Part shown: in pieces, positions 11,086-19,344 of the stretch
How positions within the stretch are numbered: position 1 is the stretch's first letter
Layout: every line of letters starts with the position of its first letter
Assembly: GCF_003008595.1 (NCBI RefSeq)
Contig: NZ_CP027669.1
Location: 3,162,001-3,226,000 of the forward strand
DNA from: Simplicispira suum
GTDB lineage: Bacteria > Pseudomonadota > Gammaproteobacteria > Burkholderiales > Burkholderiaceae_C
DNA: 64,000 nt
Reading direction: 5' to 3'
Made by a program: the position numbers and the translations under genes
The notes under the pieces: generated by a model
What the model saw: the letters and a program-made list of their open reading frames with translations, nothing else
Told to the model about the DNA's origin: nothing
Databases searched by the model: none

Positions 11086-11727
11086 TCAGGAGGTCTTGAG
11101 CCGGCGCTGCAGGTAGGTCGCGCCAAGCGATATGGGGTAGCAGATGCAGAAGTAGATGAGCATCACCGCGAAGAAAATCTCAAATGCGGCCAGGGTTCGC
11201 TCCACCACTTCGCGAGAGGCGTACGTCAACTCCCACACACCGACAATGGAGGCATAGGAAGTGCTCTTGACGGCGATGGATGCAGTTGTCACAAGCGGTG
11301 GCAGCGCCAGGCGCATGCCCAGTGGGAGCTGGATTTGCATCAATATCTGGTGCTTGCGCAGGCCAATCGCCATGCCCGCCTCCACCGTTGTTTTTGGTAC
11401 CGCCAAGATGGCACCGCGAACAATGTCTGCAACAAAAGCCGCGAAATAGATGACCAGGGCGATGGTGGCCGCCACGTAATTGGGTGCGTTCACACCCAGT
11501 CGCGGCAAGCCAAAGTACGCAATGAATATCAGCACCAGAACCGGCACACCGCGAACCACATAGACATACACGGCGAGAGAGGAGCGAACCATCCAGCCCC
11601 CCAATGCTGCATACACGCCCAGCGCTGTGCCCAGAATCGAGCTGAGAAAAACCGTCGCTACGGCCATCTCAAGCGTCACCACTGCCGCTTTGAGCAGGTA
11701 CCCGAGGTTGAGAAATGCAACGTCCAT
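11086..11727 (-). CDS. Polar amino acid ABC transporter permease (system 1, second permease)
   Basis: 213-residue HisM/GlnP-type permease. The EAA loop is EAGMAIGLRKHQILMQIQLP, and YVYVVRGVPVLVLIFI fits the conserved second membrane region. It follows the other system 1 permease by 8 nt and precedes the system 1 ATPase. Confidence 0.88.
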   Translation of the reverse strand: MDVAFLNLGYLLKAAVVTLEMAVATVFLSSILGTALGVYAALGGWMVRSSLAVYVYVVRGVPVLVLIFIAYFGLPRLGVNAPNYVAATIALVIYFAAFVADIVRGAILAVPKTTVEAGMAIGLRKHQILMQIQLPLGMRLALPPLVTTASIAVKSTSYASIVGVWELTYASREVVERTLAAFEIFFAVMLIYFCICYPISLGATYLQRRLKTS

Positions 11728-11735
11728 GGCAGTCT

Positions 11736-12389
11736 TCAGCGCCGCTTGGCAGCAGGGGTTTCGAGCCAGCGGAAAACGCCGCTGGCCAAGGTCGTGAGAA
11801 CAAGGTAGAACGCTGCCACCATGATGAAAACCTCATAAGAGGAAGCGGTCCGCTCCATGATGAGCTTGCCGCTCAGCGTCAGGTCAACCACACCAATACC
11901 GGCCACCAAAGACGTGTCTTTGATGAGAACGACGACCTGGTTTCCGATGGCGGGAACCACTTTGAGGATGGCCTGGGGGAGCACAACGCGATAGAACACG
12001 CCTGAGGGCTTCAAGCCGATGGCGCGACCGGCATCCCATTGTGTTTTGGGAACCGCATCAACGCCGCCCCGAAAGACCTCGGCGATGTACGCGGTGTGCT
12101 GCACGGCAATCGCAATGGCTCCGCAGTAGAGCCCATCCAGGCGGGAGCCCAACAGCGGGGCACCGTAATAGACCACTAGGATGAGCAGGAAGGTCGGGAC
12201 GTTTCGAAGAAACTCGATGCCCGCATACGCCGGCACCCAAACCAAACGCTGCGAGGACGTGCGGGCGAGGACCAAGACCATGCCCAGGGCAATTGATGCT
12301 GGCAAACACATGGCCACCAAAGCCAGTGTCACCAGGAAGCCGTCGAGAAACTCAGGCAACCACCCGGAAGCCAGATTGAGCCAGTTCAT
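11736..12389 (-). CDS. Polar amino acid ABC transporter permease (system 1, first permease)
   Basis: 217-residue HisQ-type permease with the typical G-I-E-F-L-R-N-V-P segment and EAA-like loop DAGRAIGLKPSGVFYRVVLP. AAGGACC precedes the ATG. It lies just downstream of the system 1 solute-binding protein. Confidence 0.88.
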   Translation of the reverse strand: MNWLNLASGWLPEFLDGFLVTLALVAMCLPASIALGMVLVLARTSSQRLVWVPAYAGIEFLRNVPTFLLILVVYYGAPLLGSRLDGLYCGAIAIAVQHTAYIAEVFRGGVDAVPKTQWDAGRAIGLKPSGVFYRVVLPQAILKVVPAIGNQVVVLIKDTSLVAGIGVVDLTLSGKLIMERTASSYEVFIMVAAFYLVLTTLASGVFRWLETPAAKRR

Positions 12390-12421
12390 GCCTTGGTCCT
12401 TCGCCTGTCGTCTACCTAGAC

Positions 12422-13255
12422 TTACTTGTTGCCAACGTAGTATTTGGCATTCAGCGGCGCTTTACCGAACCAGGTTTTGTAGCTGGCGGCATAGTCGTTG
12501 AACATGGAGCCGGCACGCATCTCGTTCACATAGGTGTCCAGGGCCAGCCACCACTTGAAGTCACCTTGCTTCATGTAAATGGCGTTGTTGGTGACAGCGG
12601 TCATGCGCTCTTCCAGCACACGGACATCCTTGTTCTGCGAGGCGTACCACAGCGCGACCGGCTCATCGAGCTGCGCAGCGTCCACACGGCCACCTTTGAC
12701 TGCGGTGAACTGCGCGCCAATCGAGTCCAGCGTGGTGGTCTTCGCCTTGGGGAAGAACTGATTGGCACGGTCGGCCTGAACCGGCGTCGACAGGATGGCC
12801 GTGGTCACCTTCTCGGTGTTCAGGTCAGAAAACTTCTTGAACTTCGAGTCAGCTTTCACGATGACCACAATGGACGAGTCGATGTAGCCACGCGTGAAGG
12901 CCACACGGGCCACACGGTCCGGCAACACGGTGGCCACGTGGATACCAAAGTCCACCTTGCCGCTGTTGACGTTCTCCCAGCGAGCTGCGGAACTCTGCTT
13001 CACAAACTCGATGTGCTTGGGGTCATCGCTGCCGAACAGGCCTTTGGCAATGAGCTTGGCCACATCGATGTCGAAACCAACGTGGTCACCCTTTTCGTTG
13101 ATGAACCCAAACGGCGGGGACTCGCTGCTCACGCCCACGATGACTTTGCCGCGCGCCAGCACTTCATCCAACTTGGATTTTTCCTGGGCAACAGCTGCTT
13201 GGGACATCAGCAAACCTGCAGCGACAGCGCAGATGGCGTTAAGTATTTTTTTCAT
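12422..13255 (-). CDS. Periplasmic amino acid-binding protein (SBP family 3), system 1
   Basis: 277 residues with a Sec leader (MKKILNAICAVAAGLLMSQ, cleavage near AVA-QE). The mature part has the family-3 core: VIVGVSSESPPFGFINEKG, GFDIDVAKLIAKGL and KVDFGIHVATVLPDRVARV. It differs clearly from the system 2 protein, so the two importers are not a recent duplication and may take up different but related compounds. AAGGTG precedes the ATG. Confidence 0.9.
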   Translation of the reverse strand: MKKILNAICAVAAGLLMSQAAVAQEKSKLDEVLARGKVIVGVSSESPPFGFINEKGDHVGFDIDVAKLIAKGLFGSDDPKHIEFVKQSSAARWENVNSGKVDFGIHVATVLPDRVARVAFTRGYIDSSIVVIVKADSKFKKFSDLNTEKVTTAILSTPVQADRANQFFPKAKTTTLDSIGAQFTAVKGGRVDAAQLDEPVALWYASQNKDVRVLEERMTAVTNNAIYMKQGDFKWWLALDTYVNEMRAGSMFNDYAASYKTWFGKAPLNAKYYVGNK

Positions 13256-13297
13256 GGAAGCACCTTGTAGTGAAGTGAATGGATGGAAAGGACTGCC

Positions 13298-14296
13298 CTA
13301 CGAAACCAATGCTGGCTTGACTACCGCCCGCAGCATCTCTGCAAACGCCACGTGGATTTCCAGATGGAGACCATCCACGTTGGCATCAACAACGTTTTGA
13401 ACCGAATTGATAAGGCCGATATCGACCCCTCGGTTCAGCAATTGGCGCTCCAACTCAGGAGCATTCAGCAGGCGGACGTCTTTGCGCCTCGCAGCCATGG
13501 CGGCCGCAATCGCATTGCAGCCCCAGTTGGAACAAGCGGCGGTCACCAGCACATCGCAGGGTGTCACGGCCGCTATGGTGCCGCCAAATTTCACGTGCTC
13601 CGCAACAGCGGCAGAGACCACGCCCATGCCGATTTCGTTGCCACCGTCGCCGACCGCCACCGTCGGGACACCCTGCGCGATGGCTTCTTCAAAAAGCACA
13701 TCGATGCGGGCTCGCCCCATGCCGTAGTCAATGGCACGCATGCTGTAGTAAACGCCATCCTTGGCCCGCCCCACCCGCTCGGTGGAGAAGAACAGGCTCG
13801 GCTGGTACCGCGCCAGCAGTGCCTTGGCCTCGGAGGGTGCATCCGCATCACTCGTCGTGAATGGGAGGAGGGTTACCACCGCCAGGCTGCCGTCCTTGCA
13901 AGCGATTTGCGCCTGTTCAAACGGCAGAACTGTCAACCCAGCACTGGTCAGAATGGCTCGCATGCCAGGCAGGAGCGTTTCTTCTGCTAACACGACGCAA
14001 TGCACCCGCTTGGCCAACGACAGCGCGCGCGCGATGATGGCAGCTCCGGCCGGACCATCGTTCTCACCAATCTCCGTCGAAATCCACGCCCGAGAGACTG
14101 ACCCGGTGGTGACAAACACGGTGGCGCCATCTGGCACGGCCAGAAGCGCGTCAGCGGCTGCGCCCACCAGTGGACCGCCTTGCCGTGCCCTGGCTGCGGC
14201 ATACAAGTGCTCAACCCCTCGCCCACCGATGTCCAGGCTTACCAGTTTGTCCAGACGTTCGTCCATCGCCGCAATGATTTTTGGGTCAACGATCAT
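13298..14296 (-). CDS. Stand-alone D-glutamate-cyclase-like (DUF4392) protein, paralogue 1
   Basis: 332 residues matching the C-terminal domain of D-glutamate cyclase (DUF4392/GLUCM-like): ERVGRAKDGVYYSMR (about 173-187), VAVGDGGNEIGMG (213-225) and CSNWGCNAIAAA further on. The human enzyme turns D-glutamate into 5-oxo-D-proline and has a DUF1445 domain, which is absent here. The N-terminal part has GENDGPAGAA (77-86), shared with the paralogue at 15590. Its ATG overlaps the SelA-like gene stop (ATGA). The function is not established; a lactam-forming or lactam-opening step on an amino acid is a guess from the family. Confidence 0.75.
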   Translation of the reverse strand: MIVDPKIIAAMDERLDKLVSLDIGGRGVEHLYAAARARQGGPLVGAAADALLAVPDGATVFVTTGSVSRAWISTEIGENDGPAGAAIIARALSLAKRVHCVVLAEETLLPGMRAILTSAGLTVLPFEQAQIACKDGSLAVVTLLPFTTSDADAPSEAKALLARYQPSLFFSTERVGRAKDGVYYSMRAIDYGMGRARIDVLFEEAIAQGVPTVAVGDGGNEIGMGVVSAAVAEHVKFGGTIAAVTPCDVLVTAACSNWGCNAIAAAMAARRKDVRLLNAPELERQLLNRGVDIGLINSVQNVVDANVDGLHLEIHVAFAEMLRAVVKPALVS

Positions 14297-15576
14297 TTCG
14301 CCTCCCCCAGAATCAAGGTAGCCAGCGCCGACGGCGTCCGGACCATCTGTGCAATCTTCGTGAAGGATGCGTCCACCGCATCCACCACGCTACCCATGCC
14401 CCCAGCGCGCTCAATGGCCCCATGTGTGGGCTTGAGACGAACTGAAACCCGGGCGCCTGGCTGTCCGTGCGTGTTCACCGTCAAAATGCCGTGGTCACGC
14501 AGCAAGACCATACCGAGCGCCGATGTGATTTCTGCCGGTACAAGCTCGGTGTTTTCGGGTTTCAGACCCGCTCTCCTCAGGACTTCGGTCAGCGTCAGGT
14601 CTTCTTCAATCATGGGGCCGAGGTCGCTCTTGGCGACAAGTGCCGTTCCCAGACGCTCTTGCAGCGCTTGGGCCAGCTTCTGCCCACTTTGCGCTTCATC
14701 CAGCAAGTCCTGAGGCGAAAAGCGCTGAATCGAACGCAAGGCGCTCGCCGCGATGGGCGCCCGGGCCTCCATCCCGTACTCGGACGCCTTGGCCGCCACA
14801 CGCACCACCAGGTCAGGGCGGCCCACCAGAAGACCAGACCGAGGGCCGGACAGGCCGGCTTTGTCGCAGTTGGTGATGGCCAGGTCGCCACCCAGCTTCA
14901 GACTCAGAACACCACCGTGGAGCACGGGGCGCATCCGTGCGCCGTAAGCCTCATCCAGCAAAACATTCGCTTTCCTGGCCTTGGCCAATGCAGCGACGTC
15001 CATCGCCACCTCGTCGGCCAGGAATTCCAGGCTGCTCGTGACGGTGGTGATGACCACCAGGGCGGGCTCGTTTTCTTCGAGCGCCTTCACCCAATCCTTG
15101 TCGCCCTGCACTTCAATCAGCTCGACCCTGGCGATGCCACAACCGCGAATGACCGACGCATGTGAACGACCACCAGGCGGCACCACGGACACGACCGGCT
15201 TGCCACCAGCCAGCGCAGCGATGGTGGCGATGATGCCGGCGCTCGTGCGATTGACAGGCGCCACCGCATCATCCGGTTGACCACCCATGTGTTCGATGGC
15301 GGCCAACCGCAGTTCCTCGGCAAACAGCCCCGGACCCACCCACTCCTCGCAGTGGGTGTTGAGGTCTTCGACCTTCAGGGGAAAATCCCGTTGGTTTCCG
15401 GTAAAGACACCGATGGACTGGGGTCCCAATCTGCGGACACGGTCTGCGGCCACTTTTTGCCCCTGCCGAAGGCGGCGCGCCTCGTCAACACTGGATTGAA
15501 TGATGGCGCCACGGGCAAACCCGACGATGGGGTCGAGGATGTTGCCGAACGAGTCGCTTGTTTTTTTCGCCTGCAT
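14293..15576 (-). CDS. SelA/DgaE-like PLP-dependent enzyme
   Basis: 427 residues from the ATG at 15576, which follows TGGAG; the open frame extends to 15741 but that part overlaps the upstream gene. Fold-type I PLP features: LLDEAYGARM with Asp208, and the probable Schiff-base lysine K239 in TNCDKAGLSGPRSGLLVG. The latter resembles the lysine region of SelA and D-glucosaminate-6-phosphate ammonia-lyase. The conserved selenocysteine genes are not nearby, so an elimination or lyase role on a small amino acid derivative is more likely than tRNA-Sec synthesis. It is sandwiched between two DUF4392 genes. Confidence 0.65.
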   Translation of the reverse strand: MQAKKTSDSFGNILDPIVGFARGAIIQSSVDEARRLRQGQKVAADRVRRLGPQSIGVFTGNQRDFPLKVEDLNTHCEEWVGPGLFAEELRLAAIEHMGGQPDDAVAPVNRTSAGIIATIAALAGGKPVVSVVPPGGRSHASVIRGCGIARVELIEVQGDKDWVKALEENEPALVVITTVTSSLEFLADEVAMDVAALAKARKANVLLDEAYGARMRPVLHGGVLSLKLGGDLAITNCDKAGLSGPRSGLLVGRPDLVVRVAAKASEYGMEARAPIAASALRSIQRFSPQDLLDEAQSGQKLAQALQERLGTALVAKSDLGPMIEEDLTLTEVLRRAGLKPENTELVPAEITSALGMVLLRDHGILTVNTHGQPGARVSVRLKPTHGAIERAGGMGSVVDAVDASFTKIAQMVRTPSALATLILGEAK

Positions 15577-15589
15577 TTTTTGCTCCAGG

Positions 15590-16669
15590 TCACACGGCTG
15601 ATGCCGTGCGAATAGAAATTCCGGCGACCTCATTGAGCAGCCGCACAAAGGCCAGATGCCCCGCAAAGTCGATGCCATCCACCACCATGGACTGCTTGGA
15701 AGTCGCACCGTCTCGTGCACCAGCGGCAACCGTGACGGCAATCAGTTCGTGCTCCGTGTCTGCGTCATGCAGCACATCGGGGTTGGACAGGAGCACCGCC
15801 AATGCGGCGTTGACCGCACAAGCACCCCAGTTGGAAACCGCAGCGCTGACCGTGACGTCGGTCGCCACCACCGTCACGACACCCGAGGCATGGCCGGCCA
15901 TAGAGCGACCACGCAGGGGCAGGACATCACGGATGGCCTCGCGCATGGCGCCAAAGCCCACCTCGTTGCCGCCATCCCCAATGCCGACCGTCAAAACGCC
16001 CGCCTCGGCCGCGTGGTAGGCCAGCAAATAGACGTACCCGACAGCCAGTGGGTCACGGCAGTCACCCCGGACGCCGTGGAACTGGCCTTCCACATTGGGC
16101 CCATCACGCTCGACAAACACCACGGCGGTTGGTGACCAGCGCTCAATGAGCTCCCGTGACTTGGTCTGACCCCGATTCAGCCCGATGGGGAATGACTCGA
16201 CCGCCACCGGCGTGAAACTGCGCCCAGGTTGCTTGGCAGCCCATACCGCAAGCTTGGAGTTGATGAGTTCAACTGCGGCAACCACCGGCGGCAAGTGAGC
16301 GTCTTCAGTTACGAAAACCACTTTGGCCTGCAGCCCCTTGACGATGCCGGTCGCCAGCGCCGCGGCACCAACAGGACCGTCGGTTTCCCCCAGCGGGAGG
16401 TTGGGCGCCACACCCGCACCCGTGGCAATGAACACGGTGTCACCAGGCTTGACCCGCTCCTTGAGCGCGGACGCCGCGACCATCGAAAGGGGCGCGCCAT
16501 GGTGAGCCCGACACACTTCATACATCGGCACCACGATGCCGGGAGGAAGTCCCCCCGTCAGGGGGCGAATCTCCAACGTCATCAGTCGGTCGATTCGGTT
16601 GCCCGACTCGACCTGTTCCGACGTCAAGACGTCTTTCCAGGCGGCGGCTGCAATGGACGAAGTGTGCAC
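15590..16669 (-). CDS. Stand-alone D-glutamate-cyclase-like (DUF4392) protein, paralogue 2
   Basis: 359 residues from a GTG preceded by AGGGAGCC. It has the same family landmarks as the paralogue at 13298: GETDGPVGAAALA (94-106), ERDGPNVEGQFHGVRG, VGIGDGGNEVGFG (228-240) and VSNWGACAVNAAL. The two differ widely outside the motifs, so the pair is probably an old duplication that may act as a heteromer or on consecutive steps. A DUF1445 domain is again missing. Confidence 0.75.
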   Translation of the reverse strand: MHTSSIAAAAWKDVLTSEQVESGNRIDRLMTLEIRPLTGGLPPGIVVPMYEVCRAHHGAPLSMVAASALKERVKPGDTVFIATGAGVAPNLPLGETDGPVGAAALATGIVKGLQAKVVFVTEDAHLPPVVAAVELINSKLAVWAAKQPGRSFTPVAVESFPIGLNRGQTKSRELIERWSPTAVVFVERDGPNVEGQFHGVRGDCRDPLAVGYVYLLAYHAAEAGVLTVGIGDGGNEVGFGAMREAIRDVLPLRGRSMAGHASGVVTVVATDVTVSAAVSNWGACAVNAALAVLLSNPDVLHDADTEHELIAVTVAAGARDGATSKQSMVVDGIDFAGHLAFVRLLNEVAGISIRTASAV

Positions 16670-16684
16670 GTTGGCTCCCTGCTC

Positions 16685-18184
16685 TCAGATGCCGAAAGTC
16701 ACGCTTTTGCGGCTCGTGTAGCTTTCCAGCGCGCCTTCAATCGAATACTCCGCGCCGATGCCGCTTTGTTTGGCGCCACCGTAAGACATGCCCGGAATCT
16801 GGCCGCCCGCACGGTTGACCTGTATCCAACCGGCATCCAGCTGCTCGGTCGCGCGCATCGCGGCGTTGATGTCATTGGTGAACACGTAGGCAGCCAGGCC
16901 GTAATGCGTGTCGTTGGCCATCGCCAGCACTTCGCTTTCCTCGTCCCATGGAATCGCTACCAATACGGGGCCAAAGACTTCCTCGCGAGCGATACGCCAA
17001 CTGTTGTCTACGCCACTGAAGATGACCGGGGTCGGGAAGTAGCCCTTGGCCTCCCCGGCTGGCGGAGGCAGGGCGCCCACTTCCACCTTCGCGCCTGCGT
17101 CCATGGCTTCCTTGATGAAGCCACACACTGCGTTGTAGCGCTCTGCATTGATGACCGCACCAATGTCCGTCGTTTCGTCGAGCGCATCGCCCACTTTCAG
17201 TGCATTCACCTTCTGCACCAGCTTGGGCATCACCTTGTCCCAGATGGAGCGGTGAACAAAAAGACGCGAGCCGGCCGTGCACGATTGGCCCTGGCGGGCA
17301 AAACGCATGGCAGCGATGATGTTGTTGACCGTGGTGTCCAACTGGGCATCGACGCCTGCGTCCGCATACACGATGCAGGGGCTCTTGCCACCCAACTCCA
17401 GGGTCAGGTGACCGATGCGGTCTGCCACGGCATGAGCGACCTTCTGCCCCACCTCATGTGAGCCCGTGAACGACACCTTCGCCACATCGGCGTGCTGGCT
17501 CAATGGCGCGCCAGCCTCCAGGCCCTCGCCGGTCACCACGTTGAACACGCCGGCCGGGAAGAGGTCTGCAGCCAACTCCGCGATTCGAATGACGGCCAGG
17601 GGCGCGTCTTCCGCAGGCTTGAGCACCAAGGTGTTGCCCGTGCCCAGCGACATGCCGATTTTCACGGCTGCCAGCACCAGCGGCGAGTTCCAGGGAATGA
17701 TGGCACCCACGACACCAAACGGCTCACGGGTGGTGTAGCTGAAGAGGCCAGGACCCAAGGGAAGAGTCTCCCCCTTTTGCTCGGCAATCACGCCGCCGTA
17801 GTACCGCAGCACCTCTGCCGTGCTGGCCACTTCCGGTCGGCTTTGGGTGCGCAAGGCGTTGCCGGTCTCCGCCGCAAGAATTTTGGCGATTTCGTCGGCG
17901 TTCGCCGTGATGCGGTTGCCGAACTCGATGAGCAACGCACCCCGCTCGCGGGCGGCCTTGCGGCGCCACTTGGGAAATGCCGCCTTGGCAGCCGCCACCG
18001 CGAGGTCGATGTCTCGCGCATCGGCTGCACCAACGTCGGCGATGTGGTCAAGGCGGCAGGGGTTCACCACCGCCAGGGTCTTGCCACCAACGGGCTTGCA
18101 CCACTCGCCATTGATGAAGTTGCCAGCCAGGCCAGCGGTCGGCAGCTTGATGCCGCTGTAGGTTGTACTGAGAGTTTGGTTCAC
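16685..18184 (-). CDS. NAD(P)-dependent aldehyde dehydrogenase
   Basis: 499 residues, normal length. The catalytic Cys lies in RQGQSCTAGSRLFVH and the general-base Glu in LTLELGGKSPC; the cofactor region has IIPWNSPLVLAAVKI and SFTGSHEVGQKVA. The GTG at 18184 has only a weak Shine-Dalgarno. It is the second gene of the operon, after the beta-hydroxyacid dehydrogenase, so the two probably oxidise an alcohol and then an aldehyde, or handle related semialdehydes. The substrate cannot be read from sequence alone. Confidence 0.88.
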   Translation of the reverse strand: MNQTLSTTYSGIKLPTAGLAGNFINGEWCKPVGGKTLAVVNPCRLDHIADVGAADARDIDLAVAAAKAAFPKWRRKAARERGALLIEFGNRITANADEIAKILAAETGNALRTQSRPEVASTAEVLRYYGGVIAEQKGETLPLGPGLFSYTTREPFGVVGAIIPWNSPLVLAAVKIGMSLGTGNTLVLKPAEDAPLAVIRIAELAADLFPAGVFNVVTGEGLEAGAPLSQHADVAKVSFTGSHEVGQKVAHAVADRIGHLTLELGGKSPCIVYADAGVDAQLDTTVNNIIAAMRFARQGQSCTAGSRLFVHRSIWDKVMPKLVQKVNALKVGDALDETTDIGAVINAERYNAVCGFIKEAMDAGAKVEVGALPPPAGEAKGYFPTPVIFSGVDNSWRIAREEVFGPVLVAIPWDEESEVLAMANDTHYGLAAYVFTNDINAAMRATEQLDAGWIQVNRAGGQIPGMSYGGAKQSGIGAEYSIEGALESYTSRKSVTFGI

Positions 18185-18211
18185 TTTTATCTCACTGAGA
18201 ATGAAATGCGT

Positions 18212-19099
18212 TCAGGCGGCGTTCTGCAGGCGCACGTCCAGCAGCTCTTCGTAGAGTTCACAGATGCTGGTGGAGTCTTTGCCACCCAGACCCTTGGCAC
18301 GGGCCGCGTTGTAGGTTTGCTTGACCAGCTGACCCAGCGGCATGGGGTAGTTGGAGAACTCGTCCAGGCACAGGCCGATGTCTTTGTGCATCAGGTCAAT
18401 CGCAAAGAATGCGGGACGCTCGGCTGTGAACAGGGTCTTCTGAAACCAGTCCAACATCTTGCTGCCCGCCATGCCAGCGGTCAGCACATCGCACAACACT
18501 TCCAGGTTGCCGCCTGCTTTGACGCTTGCAGCCAGAACCTCGCCCAGGGCAACGGTGTTGATGGCGACGACCAGGTTGTGGCTGAGCTTGGTCAGTTGGC
18601 CGGCACCGATGGGGCCGCAGTGAACAATGCGACCGGCCAGGTGTTCAAGCATGGGCTTCACGCTCTCCAGCACATCTGCGCTGCCACCCACCATCAACAC
18701 CAGTTTGCCGTTGGCAGCACCTGCCACGCCGCCGCTGACCGGCGAATCCAGAAATTCCACCCCATGCTGCGCCGCAGCCTTGGCCAGTTCCTTGGTGGTC
18801 TCAGGGTCAACGGTGCTGAAGTCGATGAGCACACCACCCTTCTTGACCGCCCCCAGCACGCCATCGGTACCTGCCACAGCGGCGCGGAGGATGGCGGGCG
18901 TCGGGAGGCTGAACATCACAGCATCAGCACCTTCGGCCGCAGCCCGAGGACTGACGGCAGAGGCAGCGCCTTTTGCCACCAGCTCTTTGACTGCGGCTTC
19001 GTTCGGGTCGAACACAGTGACCGTGAAACCTGCCGCGACCAGACGGGCAGCCATCTGCGCCCCCATCTTGCCCACACCAATAAATGCAACCTTTTCCAT
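18212..19099 (-). CDS. Beta-hydroxyacid dehydrogenase (3-hydroxyisobutyrate/tartronate semialdehyde type)
   Basis: 295 residues. N-terminal Rossmann motif VAFIGVGKMGAQMAARL, substrate motif DSPVSGGVAGA and the catalytic lysine in GAGQLTKLSHNLVVA are those of the MmsB/GarR family. It is the first gene of the long minus-strand operon, with AGGAGCG before its ATG, and is divergent from the LysR gene. Family members reversibly oxidise beta-hydroxyacids to semialdehydes; the following aldehyde dehydrogenase fits that chemistry. Confidence 0.88.
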   Translation of the reverse strand: MEKVAFIGVGKMGAQMAARLVAAGFTVTVFDPNEAAVKELVAKGAASAVSPRAAAEGADAVMFSLPTPAILRAAVAGTDGVLGAVKKGGVLIDFSTVDPETTKELAKAAAQHGVEFLDSPVSGGVAGAANGKLVLMVGGSADVLESVKPMLEHLAGRIVHCGPIGAGQLTKLSHNLVVAINTVALGEVLAASVKAGGNLEVLCDVLTAGMAGSKMLDWFQKTLFTAERPAFFAIDLMHKDIGLCLDEFSNYPMPLGQLVKQTYNAARAKGLGGKDSTSICELYEELLDVRLQNAA

Positions 19100-19260
19100 A
19101 ACGCTTGCGCTCCTGTTTGAATGGAGCGAACTTTAGGCATGCAGGTCGCCGTTGATAAGACGACCGATGCTTACGCATGGCGTTAGAATTTCTTTCCAAT
19201 CAGGATTCGTTTCCGTGAGGACCTGGTGCTTGGCATTTTTATTGCATGCATCAACTTTTC

Positions 19261-19300
19261 GGTCTTTCCACTCTAGGGTTTACCCTAGTTTTGGAAGACC
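19261..19300. promoter_or_regulatory. 40-bp near-perfect palindrome, candidate LysR operator
   Basis: The core CTAGGGTTTACCCTAG (19273-19288) has perfect 7-bp arms around TT. Outside it GGTCTTTCCA (19261-19270) pairs with TGGAAGACC (19292-19300) with one unpaired base. It lies 45 nt before the LysR start and about 160 nt before the divergent operon start. The position fits an autoregulatory operator; binding is inference. Confidence 0.6.
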
Positions 19301-19344
19301 ATGAATTTTCAGTCCACACAAAGCGTTAGCTTTTCTATCGGCAC

